From the NCBI GenBank assembly GCA_964460315.1, contig CAYWPQ010000013.1, forward strand, positions 1 through 36,689: a DNA stretch of 36,689 nt, given 5' to 3'. Each line of letters begins with the position of its first letter. Positions within the stretch are counted from its first letter, which is position 1. Under the pieces are notes generated by a model. It was not told where the DNA came from, ran no database searches, and worked only from the letters and a program-made list of their open reading frames with translations. The translations under genes and the position numbers were made by a program. This document shows positions 25,043 through 32,463 of this stretch, one piece after another. The stretch is from Lacustribacter sp964460315. GTDB lineage: Bacteria; Pseudomonadota; Gammaproteobacteria; Burkholderiales; Burkholderiaceae_A.

Positions 25043-25435
25043 TTACTTCTTTGACTTCAGCGGCGAAGGAAGGCTTGCGTAAAACGCTGAAACGTTGGCG
25101 ATGTCTTCCGCGGAAAGCGTGGCGGCCATGCCATTCATGATGGCGTTTTTCCGGGTGCCGTTTTTGTATTCCACCAGAACGCGCGAAAGATAGTCAGGGT
25201 ACTGACCCGCCAATTTGGGGTAGCTTGGGTCAATGACGGAGACGCCGTCCACACCGTGGCAGGCCGCACAGAGTGCGCCGGCTTTTTCTTTGCCTGCCGC
25301 GATATTGGCCGCAAAAGACGGTGTGCCGACAAGCGCGATACCTGCGCCAACCATGAACGTCAGGATGATTCGGGCCAGGGTACCGGTGGTGGCCGTGGGT
25401 ACCGAGCCGTTCGAGAGCTTAAAGAATGGGGTCAT
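25043..25435 (-). CDS. Monohaem cytochrome c (class I), downstream copy
   Basis: A 130-residue periplasmic or membrane-anchored c-type cytochrome. A hydrophobic N-terminal segment (IILTFMVGAGIALVGTPSFA) acts as a signal peptide or anchor, but it is preceded by an unusually long polar lead of about 20 residues. CAACH is the haem-binding motif. The distal Met is probably in NAIMNGMAATLS. The stop codon of the upstream cytochrome lies within its ribosome binding site (TAAGGAG), so the two are probably co-translated. The redox partner is unknown; cytochrome c4/c5-like single-domain electron carriers look like this. Confidence 0.88.
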   Translation of the reverse strand: MTPFFKLSNGSVPTATTGTLARIILTFMVGAGIALVGTPSFAANIAAGKEKAGALCAACHGVDGVSVIDPSYPKLAGQYPDYLSRVLVEYKNGTRKNAIMNGMAATLSAEDIANVSAFYASLPSPLKSKK

Positions 25436-25447
25436 GTCTTGGGCTCC

Positions 25448-25852
25448 TTATTTCTGATTGGCGTAATAGGCCGCGAGGTCGGCGATGTCTTGATCAGACA
25501 GGGCCTTCGCGATGCCGGTCATGCTTGGATGGGGGCGATCGCCACTGCGATACGCCTTCAATGCGGCTTCAAGGTAAGCCTGGCTCTGACCGCCAATTTT
25601 GGGAACCCGGTAGGTGACAGGAAATGCTGTTTTGTAGTTGGGAATGCCGTGGCAGCCAATGCACATGGAATTCTTTTGGGCGCCTGCAGCGGCGTTCCCC
25701 ACCACGGCGGCTGGTGCAGCGGCTGACTGAGCCATTGCCCCGTTCAGACCGAATGCAGCAAACGATGCGCTGGCCAGAAGCGCCAAAGAAGCTTTGGCGC
25801 ACAACGTTCCGACCAGTCCTTTTTGAAACGACTGTTGAGTAATGTTCAGCAT
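25448..25852 (-). CDS. Monohaem cytochrome c (class I), upstream copy
   Basis: A 134-residue cytochrome c with a signal sequence (LALLASASFAAFGLNGAMAQ) and the haem motif CIGCH. The likely axial Met is in HPSMTGIAKALSD. It shares the GxxxAYLEAALKAYRSGDRPHPSM layout of half of a dihaem cytochrome c4, so the pair with the next gene may act like a split c4. ATG at 25852 is chosen over an ATG 12 codons earlier because GGGGGGAG precedes it, although only about three bases separate them. That ribosome binding site is one arm of a strong hairpin (separate entry). Confidence 0.87.
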   Translation of the reverse strand: MLNITQQSFQKGLVGTLCAKASLALLASASFAAFGLNGAMAQSAAAPAAVVGNAAAGAQKNSMCIGCHGIPNYKTAFPVTYRVPKIGGQSQAYLEAALKAYRSGDRPHPSMTGIAKALSDQDIADLAAYYANQK

Positions 25853-25855
25853 GTC

Positions 25856-25900
25856 TCCCCCCGTGTTGAACAAGCGAAATCTTAGCATGCCACGGGGGGA
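25856..25900 (-). promoter_or_regulatory. GC-rich hairpin that pairs with the cytochrome ribosome binding site
   Basis: TCCCCCCGTG (25856-25865) and CACGGGGGGA (25891-25900) are a perfect 10-base inverted repeat with a 25-base loop. In the transcript the 3' arm contains the GGGGGGA of the Shine-Dalgarno for the cytochrome starting at 25852, so folding would hide it. It also lies 7 bases beyond the htpG stop, so it could instead be a 3' stabiliser or attenuating stem for htpG mRNA. No U tract follows. Confidence 0.6.
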
Positions 25901-25906
25901 CTTCCC

Positions 25907-27823
25907 TTAAGTCATCAGGCCGCGCAACAAAAACCCGTTGAGCCTACGGACAAAGGCTGCGGGGTCTTCGGGCTGTCCGCCCTCGGCCAGCAGCGCCTGA
26001 TCGAAGAGCACCCAGACCAGGTCATCAAAGCTGCCCGACTGCTGGTCCAGCGCCTTGACCAGGGGGTGATCAGGGTTGAGTTCAAGAATGGGCTTGCGCT
26101 CGGGGGCTTTCTGGCCCGCCTGCTTCAAAAGCCGCTCCAGGTGGCCGCTCATGTCGTGCTCGTCCGACACCAGACAGCAGGCTGATTCGGTGAGGCGATG
26201 GGTCATACGCACCTCTTTGACCTTGTCACCCAGAACCGACTTGGCTTTCTCGAGCACCGGCTTGTATTTTTCCTCGGCTTCCGGGGCGGGCTTGTCGTCC
26301 GCATCGGCAAGCTTGCCAAGGTCGAGCGCGCCCTTCGAGACCGACTGCAGACCCTTGCCCTCGAACTCGGTCAAGAAATTCAGCATCCACTCGTCCACCC
26401 GATCCGTCAGCAGCAAGACCTCGATGCCCTTTTTCTTGAAGACCTCAAGGTGGGGGCTGGCCTTGGCCGCGGCAAGGGTGTCGGCCGTCACGTAGTAGAT
26501 CTTTTCCTGGCCGTCTTTCATTCGCGCAACGTAATCGGTCAGGGCAACCTTGGCCTCATCGGAATCGGCATGGGTCGAGACAAATCGAGCCAGGCTGGCA
26601 AGCCGGTCGCGGTTCGCGAAGTCTTCCCCGAAGCCTTCTTTCAGGCACTGGCCAAATTCCTTCCACCAGCTGGCGTAATCGTCGGGGCGATCCTTGGCGA
26701 TCTCTTCAAGCAGCCCAAGAATGCGCTTGGTGCAACCTTCCCGGATGGCCTTGATGTCGCGGCTCTCTTGCAGAATTTCGCGAGAAACATTCAAGGGAAG
26801 ATCGGCCGAATCCACCACGCCACGCACGAACCGCAGATAAGAAGGCAGCAGCTGTTCGGCATCTTCCATGATGAAGACCCGCTTCACATAGAGCTTCAAT
26901 CCATGCTTGTGCTGCCGATCAAACAAATCAAAAGGCGCCTTTTTTGGCAGGTAAAGCAGCTGGGTGTATTCGGTTCGACCCTCCACGCGGTTGTGCGTCC
27001 AGGCCAGGGGCTCGCCGCTGCCAAAACTCAAGCCCTCGAAAAACGAGCGGTACTGCTCCTCGGTAATTTCCGATTTGGGTCGTGTCCAAAGCGCAGAGGC
27101 CTGGTTCACGGTCTCCCATTCGTCGTGCTCGACATACTCATTTTTCTTGTCGTCCCATTCCCGTTTTTTCATCTGAATGGGAATGCCGATGTGATCGGAA
27201 TAGCGTTTGAGAATTTCCTTGATCGTCCAGTGGTTCAGAAGATCGTCGTGGCTCTTGCCGTCGTCGCTGTCGGCATCGGCAGCGCGAAGATGCAGAATCA
27301 CATCGGTGCCTCGGCCTTCTTTGTCCACCGCCTCAACGCTGAATTCACCGGTGCCATCCGACTGCCAGCGAACCGCCTCCGAGGCCTTCAACCCCGCCTT
27401 GCGAGAGACCACCGTGACCTGGTCCGCCACGATGAAGGCGGAATAAAACCCGACGCCAAACTGGCCAATCAGGTTGCTGTCCTGGTTTTGATCGCCCGAG
27501 AGATTTTTGAAAAATTCTTTGGTTCCTGATTTCGCAATGGTGCCCAGATGCTCCACGGCATCGGCGCGGCTCATGCCAATGCCGTTGTCCGAAATAGTGA
27601 CCGTGCGGGCATCCTTGTCCATTGAAATTCGAATCCTGAACTCACCGTCACCCTCGAAAAGTTCAGGCTTTTCAAGGGCTTGAACGCGCAGCTTGTCGCA
27701 GGCGTCTGAGGCGTTGGAAACAAGCTCGCGCAGGAAAATATCGCGGTTGCTGTAAAGAGAATGAATCATGAGGTTCAGCAGCTGCTTCACCTCGGTCTGA
27801 AACGATAAGGTCTCTTTCGACAT
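25907..27823 (-). CDS. htpG: Chaperone HtpG (Hsp90)
   Basis: A 638-residue cytosolic Hsp90 ATPase. The N-terminal nucleotide-binding domain shows FLRELVSNASDACDKLR, DNGIGMSRAD and GQFGVGFYSAFIVAD. The middle domain shows LPLNVSREILQESRDIKAI, and the C-terminal dimerisation region ends with LNPDHPLVKAL. The charged linker typical of eukaryotic Hsp90 is absent, as in bacteria. GAAGGAAG precedes the ATG. A heat-shock promoter lies upstream (separate entry), so expression is probably sigma-32 dependent and independent of parC. Confidence 0.97.
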   Translation of the reverse strand: MSKETLSFQTEVKQLLNLMIHSLYSNRDIFLRELVSNASDACDKLRVQALEKPELFEGDGEFRIRISMDKDARTVTISDNGIGMSRADAVEHLGTIAKSGTKEFFKNLSGDQNQDSNLIGQFGVGFYSAFIVADQVTVVSRKAGLKASEAVRWQSDGTGEFSVEAVDKEGRGTDVILHLRAADADSDDGKSHDDLLNHWTIKEILKRYSDHIGIPIQMKKREWDDKKNEYVEHDEWETVNQASALWTRPKSEITEEQYRSFFEGLSFGSGEPLAWTHNRVEGRTEYTQLLYLPKKAPFDLFDRQHKHGLKLYVKRVFIMEDAEQLLPSYLRFVRGVVDSADLPLNVSREILQESRDIKAIREGCTKRILGLLEEIAKDRPDDYASWWKEFGQCLKEGFGEDFANRDRLASLARFVSTHADSDEAKVALTDYVARMKDGQEKIYYVTADTLAAAKASPHLEVFKKKGIEVLLLTDRVDEWMLNFLTEFEGKGLQSVSKGALDLGKLADADDKPAPEAEEKYKPVLEKAKSVLGDKVKEVRMTHRLTESACCLVSDEHDMSGHLERLLKQAGQKAPERKPILELNPDHPLVKALDQQSGSFDDLVWVLFDQALLAEGGQPEDPAAFVRRLNGFLLRGLMT

Positions 27824-27879
27824 GGTCTTCCTTCGTGGTTAACGTGTTGCTATCGACGCTGGTCTAAGCGCTTTTAGTC

Positions 27880-27908
27880 AGATGGTGCCTTCGCCCCTGG
27901 TTTTCAAG
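27880..27908 (-). promoter_or_regulatory. Sigma-32 heat-shock promoter of htpG
   Basis: On the minus strand CTTGAAA (27902-27908) is followed after 14 bases by CACCATCT (27880-27887). The E. coli sigma-32 consensus is CTTGAAA, a 13-15 base spacer, and CCCCATnT; only one base differs in the -10 element. It is 57 bases before the htpG ATG, giving a leader of about 50 bases. The -35 begins 12 bases after the parC stop and lies in the loop of a hairpin. Confidence 0.75.
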
Positions 27909-27919
27909 GGGCGAGGCAA
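27888..27919 (-). terminator. Hairpin after parC overlapping the htpG promoter
   Basis: On the minus strand GCCT-CGCCCC and GGGGCG-A-AGGC can pair around the loop TTGAAAACCA, giving about ten pairs with one bulged A. It begins one or two bases after the parC stop. There is no U run after the stem, so termination may be weak or need Rho. Confidence 0.45.
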
Positions 27920-27920
27920 C

Positions 27921-30272
27921 TCAGCCGCCCGCCGCGCGAATCTGCGTGGGCTTGAAGCGAAGTTCCAGGGCCTTGCCTTTACGCGCCCGCTTGCCAAAAT
28001 AAGACCGAATGGATCGGCCATCCATGAGCTCGTCAAGCTGTTTGCCCGTTCGACCCAGGCCGATAAACTGCAGCATGGCCTTGGGCGGAAGTCCTGCCGC
28101 ATCAATCAGCGTGTCGCCTTTGCCGTCCGGTTCAATCAAAGCCACACCCCGGCCTCCGGTGGGCAGCACCTTGACCTCTTCGGCGTCCACCACCAAGAGC
28201 CTGCCCTTGGCCGTGAGCAAAGCCACCAGGGCGCAGACCGAGGGAATCACCCGCACAAGACTTGGGGCATCGCCCGCCTCGATGGTCATGAACTGCTTGC
28301 CTGCACGCTGCCGAGTGGTCATGGCTTCCAGAGTGGTGATGAAACCAAGCCCTTGCTGGGTGCCAATCAACAAACGGGTCTGAGGCGTTCCCGCAACAAA
28401 CTGGGTCAGCATGGCACCGGGCTCGAGTTCCACCAGCGACGTCATGGGCACGCCATCGCCCCGGGCTCCGGGAAGACTGGCGACCGACACCGAATAACTT
28501 CGGCCGGTGGATGAGAGAGCCACCAGGGTGTCCACCGTTCGACACTCAAAGGTGGCGTAAAGGGTGTCACCCGTTTTAAAGGTGAACTGACTTGAGTCAT
28601 GGCCGTGCCCCTGACGGGCCCGAAGCCACCCGTTGGTGGACACAATCACGGTCACCGGTTCGTCGACCACCGGAACCTCAACTGTGGTGCGCTCGGCCGC
28701 ACGAATCAGGGTTCGACGCGGGTCACCAAAGCTCTTGGCGTCTGCATCAATTTCCTTGGCAACCGCCTTGCGAAGCGCGCGATCATTTTCAAGCAGATGC
28801 ATCAGCTTGCCTTCGTCTTCACGAAGCTGCTTGAGCTCCTTATCGATCTTGATCGCCTCAAGACGCGCCAGCTGTCGAAGACGAATCTCAAGAATGTCTT
28901 CAGCCTGGATTTCAGTCAGACCAAACCGGCTCATTAACGCCGGCTTCGGTTCATCGCTTTCGCGAATCACGGCAATCACCTGATCAATATGCAAAAGTGC
29001 AATCGAGCGGCCCTCAAGAATGTGGATGCGCCGCTGGGCCTGCTCAAGCCGGTGCTGGGTTCGACGACGAACGGTGGCAATACGGTATTCCACCCACTGG
29101 CCAAGGATCTCGCGAAGGCTCAGTGAGCGGGGCCGGCCGTCTCGGTCCACCGCCACAAGGTTCATGGCTGACGAACTTTCAAGGGGCGTATGTGCAAGCA
29201 GCACCTTGATGAATTCATCACGGTCTTGTCGAGATGACTTCGGCTCGAAGACCAGACGAACAGCGGCATCTTTACCCGACTCATCACGCACGGCATCGAG
29301 CACGCTCAGCATCAGGGTCTTCATCTGCTGCTGATCGGCGGAAAGCGCTTTCTTGCCCGCCTTCACCTTCGGGTTGGTGATCTCTTCGATCTCTTCCAAC
29401 ACCTTTTGCGACGACACCCCGTGAGGAAGTTCATGCACCACCACCTGCCACTGACCGCGCGCCATCTCTTCAATCGTCCAGCGGGCACGAGTTTTCAGCG
29501 AGCCTCGTCCTGTGGCGTAAGCCGCGGCGATCTCTTCGGGTGAGGAAATAATCTGGCCGCCACCCGGGAAATCAGGGCCAGGAATCATCTGATAAAGCTC
29601 GGCATCCGAAAGATTTGGTTTTTCAATCAGCGCCACCGCCGCCTGAGCAACCTCGGTCAGGTTATGGGAAGGAATCTCTGTGGCCATCCCCACCGCAATT
29701 CCCGAGGCGCCATTGAGCAGCACCACAGGAAGCCTTGCAGGAAGCCGCAAGGGCTCGGTGAAGGAGCCGTCGTAGTTGGGGCCGAAATCAACCGTTCCCT
29801 CGTCAATCTCATCCAGCAGCAGCGAAGCAAAAGCGGTGAGCCTGGCTTCGGTGTATCGCATCGCGGCAGCACCGTCTCCGTCACGCGAACCAAAATTACC
29901 CTGGCCATCAATCAATGGGTAGCGCACCGAAAAACCTTGCGCCAGACGCACCAGTGCGTCGTAGGCCGACTGATCGCCATGCGGATGGTATTTACCCAGG
30001 ACATCGCCCACCACACGCGCTGACTTCACGGGCTTGGCGGTGATGGGTAGCGCCATGCGATGCATGGAATACAGAATGCGACGCTGAACGGGCTTCATGC
30101 CGTCACAGAGATCTGGCAGCGCCCTTCCCTTCACCACCGACACGGCGTAGTCAAGATAGGCACGCTCGGCAAAATCCGCGAGGGTGATGGCCTCGCCGTC
30201 AAAAGTGATGCCCTGAGGCGTGGCAAAAAGATCAGGCGTCTGATCGTCGGCCGATTGTGTTGGTCGTGCCAT
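27921..30272 (-). CDS. parC: DNA topoisomerase IV subunit A (ParC)
   Basis: A 783-residue type II topoisomerase cleavage subunit that decatenates chromosomes with ParE. The catalytic Tyr140 lies in AAAMRYTEARLT, and KPVQRRILYSMHRM and VVGDVLGKYHPHGD precede it. The C-terminal domain is a degenerate beta-pinwheel without the GyrA box QRRGG(K/R)G, which supports ParC over GyrA. At the position equal to E. coli Ser80, a quinolone contact, this protein has Gln101 (HPHGDQSAYD), with Asp105 at the Glu84 position. The ATG shares a base with the parE stop (TAATG), so the two subunits are coupled. Confidence 0.96.
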   Translation of the reverse strand: MARPTQSADDQTPDLFATPQGITFDGEAITLADFAERAYLDYAVSVVKGRALPDLCDGMKPVQRRILYSMHRMALPITAKPVKSARVVGDVLGKYHPHGDQSAYDALVRLAQGFSVRYPLIDGQGNFGSRDGDGAAAMRYTEARLTAFASLLLDEIDEGTVDFGPNYDGSFTEPLRLPARLPVVLLNGASGIAVGMATEIPSHNLTEVAQAAVALIEKPNLSDAELYQMIPGPDFPGGGQIISSPEEIAAAYATGRGSLKTRARWTIEEMARGQWQVVVHELPHGVSSQKVLEEIEEITNPKVKAGKKALSADQQQMKTLMLSVLDAVRDESGKDAAVRLVFEPKSSRQDRDEFIKVLLAHTPLESSSAMNLVAVDRDGRPRSLSLREILGQWVEYRIATVRRRTQHRLEQAQRRIHILEGRSIALLHIDQVIAVIRESDEPKPALMSRFGLTEIQAEDILEIRLRQLARLEAIKIDKELKQLREDEGKLMHLLENDRALRKAVAKEIDADAKSFGDPRRTLIRAAERTTVEVPVVDEPVTVIVSTNGWLRARQGHGHDSSQFTFKTGDTLYATFECRTVDTLVALSSTGRSYSVSVASLPGARGDGVPMTSLVELEPGAMLTQFVAGTPQTRLLIGTQQGLGFITTLEAMTTRQRAGKQFMTIEAGDAPSLVRVIPSVCALVALLTAKGRLLVVDAEEVKVLPTGGRGVALIEPDGKGDTLIDAAGLPPKAMLQFIGLGRTGKQLDELMDGRSIRSYFGKRARKGKALELRFKPTQIRAAGG

Positions 30273-32257
30273 TAGATGTCCACCTCCACTTCATGTCCTT
30301 TTTCTTCAAGCCATGCCCGACGCGACGACGCCTCGGTGCGTCCCATCAAGAGATGGAAACGCTTGGCCGTCTCAAGGCTGTCAACCTGACCATAGCCCAC
30401 CAAAGAAAGCCTGCGGGTGTCCGGGTTGAGTGTGGTCTCCCAGAGCTGCTCGGCACTCATCTCGCCAAGCCCTTTGAACCGGGAAATGCTCCAGGCCGAT
30501 TCACGCAGCCCTTCCTGCTTTAACTTGTCGAGCACATGGGTGAGTTCACCTTCGTCCAGCGCATAGATTTTTCTTGCAAGCCGCTTGCCACTTGCTGTGA
30601 CATCCACGCGAAACAGCGGTGGGCGCGCCACAAAGACATGGCCACGTTCCACCAGCTGCGGGAAATGCTTCAGAAAAAGCGTGAGCAGCAGCACCTGAAT
30701 GTGGGAGCCATCTACGTCGGCGTCTGACAAGATACAGACCTTGCCGTAACGCAGGTTCGACCAGTTCACCTCATCCGAAACGCCGTGCGGATCAATACCC
30801 AGGGCCACGGAAATATCATGCACCTCGGCGTTGGCAAAAAGCCTTTCCTTTTCGGTTTCCCAGGTGTTGAGCACCTTGCCCCGAAGCGGCAAGATGGCCT
30901 GAAATTCTTTGTCACGGCCCATCTTTGCGGACCCGCCTGCGGAATCTCCCTCAACAAGAAAGAGCTCATTGCGGCCAATGTCGGTGGATTCGCAGTCCGT
31001 CAGTTTCCCAGGCAACACCGCCACGCCCGAGCCTTTTTTCTTTTCCACTTTCTGCGCCGAGCGAACACGGCTTTGTGCGGTTCGAATGGCGAGATCGGCA
31101 ATCTTTCGTGCGGAATCAAGGTCGCGATTCAGCCAGAGCTCAAGCGGCGCACGCACCTGGTTGGCCACAAGACGCAGCGCGTCGCGGCTGGTCAATTTCT
31201 CTTTCGTCTGCCCTTGGAACTGAGGGTCAAGCACCTTGGCCGAAAGCACAAAACTCACCCTTGCGAAGACATCTTCGGGAAGAATCTTCACGCCCTTGGG
31301 CATCAGGTTGTGTTGTTCAATAAAACCTTTCACCGCAGAGAAAAGCCCCTCGCGAAGGCCCGCCTCGTGGGTGCCGCCTGCCGTGGTGGGAATCAGATTC
31401 ACAAACGATTCACGATTCACCGCACCTTCGGCTGTCCAGACCACGGCCCATTGCGCACCCTCACCAGCCGCAAAGGTTTCATCACCTGCACCCACGTATC
31501 CTTCGCCCATCCAGGGCTCGACCACCGGCTGATCACCCTCGATCAGTTCAAGCAGGTAATCACGCAGACCACCTTCGTAACGCCAGGATTCCTCCTTCGA
31601 GGTTTTCTCCACCAAGAGATGGGTGGTCACGCCGGGCAAAAGCACCGCACGGGCCTTCAGGCTTCGCGCTAGTTCTGCCGCAGGAATGGCCGAGTCGTCG
31701 AAATATTTCGCATCGGGCCAGACTCGCACCTGGGTTCCGCTGCGTCCGTTCGATGGGCCAATTTTCTTTAAAGGCTCAATCACTTCGCCTGCTGAAAACA
31801 CAATGCGATGCTCGCCACCATCACGCCAGACGGTCACCTCCAGGCGCTTGGAAAGCGCATTGGTCACCGACACCCCCACACCATGCAAGCCACCACTGAA
31901 GGCATAGGCGCCGCCCGAACCCTTGTCGAATTTGCCGCCCGCATGAAGACGTGTGAAGACAATTTCCACCACGGGCACTTTTTCTTCAGGATGCTTGCCA
32001 ATGGGAATGCCGCGGCCGTCGTCGGTGACGGTGACACTGCCATCCGTGTGATGGGCCACATGAATGTGGCGCGCGTGCCCAGCAAGCGCCTCATCGGCCG
32101 CGTTGTCGATCACCTCTTGAAGAATGTGCAGCGCGTTTTCGGTTCGGGTGTACATGCCCGGCCGCTGCTTGACGGGTTCCAGCCCACGAAGGACTCGAAT
32201 GGATGATTCGTTGTAACCGCTGGCGGATGTTGTCTTGGCCAATTTTTTTTCTGCCAT
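30272..32257 (-). CDS. parE: DNA topoisomerase IV subunit B (ParE)
   Basis: A 661-residue ATPase subunit of topoisomerase IV. The GHKL ATPase shows EVIDNAADEALAGHA, DDGRGIPIGKHPEE and FSGGLHGVGVSVTNALS. The transducer has the switch Lys in DPQFQGQTKEKL. The Toprim domain shows LFLVEGDSAGGSAKMGRDKE and ILSDADVDGSHI, and the end is RRLSLVGYG. The ParE-type EGDSAGGSAK and the absence of the roughly 170-residue GyrB insertion distinguish it from GyrB. ATG at 32257 is used; a TTG one codon upstream is also open. The upstream region has DnaA-box-like sites. Confidence 0.96.
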   Translation of the reverse strand: MAEKKLAKTTSASGYNESSIRVLRGLEPVKQRPGMYTRTENALHILQEVIDNAADEALAGHARHIHVAHHTDGSVTVTDDGRGIPIGKHPEEKVPVVEIVFTRLHAGGKFDKGSGGAYAFSGGLHGVGVSVTNALSKRLEVTVWRDGGEHRIVFSAGEVIEPLKKIGPSNGRSGTQVRVWPDAKYFDDSAIPAAELARSLKARAVLLPGVTTHLLVEKTSKEESWRYEGGLRDYLLELIEGDQPVVEPWMGEGYVGAGDETFAAGEGAQWAVVWTAEGAVNRESFVNLIPTTAGGTHEAGLREGLFSAVKGFIEQHNLMPKGVKILPEDVFARVSFVLSAKVLDPQFQGQTKEKLTSRDALRLVANQVRAPLELWLNRDLDSARKIADLAIRTAQSRVRSAQKVEKKKGSGVAVLPGKLTDCESTDIGRNELFLVEGDSAGGSAKMGRDKEFQAILPLRGKVLNTWETEKERLFANAEVHDISVALGIDPHGVSDEVNWSNLRYGKVCILSDADVDGSHIQVLLLTLFLKHFPQLVERGHVFVARPPLFRVDVTASGKRLARKIYALDEGELTHVLDKLKQEGLRESAWSISRFKGLGEMSAEQLWETTLNPDTRRLSLVGYGQVDSLETAKRFHLLMGRTEASSRRAWLEEKGHEVEVDI

Positions 32258-32338
32258 CAAAAATTCACTGCCTCTCTACCACAAGATTTTCGCAATGCAG
32301 CAGGTTTTGACCGACTGTTTTTCCTTTTCATCAAAGAA

Positions 32339-32363
32339 GTTGTCCACAGGTTTTGTGGAAAAC
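32339..32363. promoter_or_regulatory. Inverted pair of DnaA-box-like 9-mers
   Basis: TTGTCCACA and, facing it across five bases, TGTGGAAAA (TTTTCCACA on the other strand). Each differs by one base from the E. coli DnaA box TTATCCACA. Together they form a near-perfect palindrome, GTTGTCCACA / TGTGGAAAAC, with 9 of 10 positions symmetric. Binding by DnaA is inference. Confidence 0.45.
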
Positions 32364-32400
32364 TCAGTCGCAAAACCGTCACATGTTTGTCACACACGGG

Positions 32401-32438
32401 AGCCCATCGGAGTGGTTATTTTTTAACCACTTTGGGCT
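32401..32438. terminator. Nested inverted repeat downstream of rraA
   Basis: AGCCCA (32401-32406) pairs with TGGGCT (32433-32438), and inside it AGTGGTTA (32411-32418) pairs with TAACCACT (32424-32431) around a five-base T (plus) or A (minus) loop. Fourteen pairs in total. It lies 25 bases after the rraA stop. There is no U tract on either side, so it may be a Rho-assisted terminator, a 3' stabiliser or a DNA operator. Confidence 0.5.
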
Positions 32439-32463
32439 GACCCTGCCAACCCGTCCAAAAGAC

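Larger units (their letters stand above)
32261..32463 (-). promoter_or_regulatory. rraA-parE intergenic region with several symmetric elements
   Basis: This 203-base stretch precedes parE. It holds a nested hairpin at 32401-32438, two TGTGAC direct repeats about 11 bases apart near 32379-32395 (minus strand), and an inverted pair of DnaA-box-like 9-mers at 32339-32363. An A/T-rich run leads up to parE. No standard -35/-10 pair was convincing. Density of symmetric sites suggests regulated transcription of parE-parC, by inference. Confidence 0.5.

Noticed and set aside
26198..27529. A 443-codon frame antisense to htpG
   Set aside because: htpG is certain on the other strand. Long antisense frames are common opposite GC-rich genes with biased codon use; no motifs were seen.
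32261..32463. A replication origin at the DnaA-like boxes
   Set aside because: Only two near-matches, no cluster, and none of the usual origin neighbours (dnaA, dnaN, gyrB, rpmH) are present.
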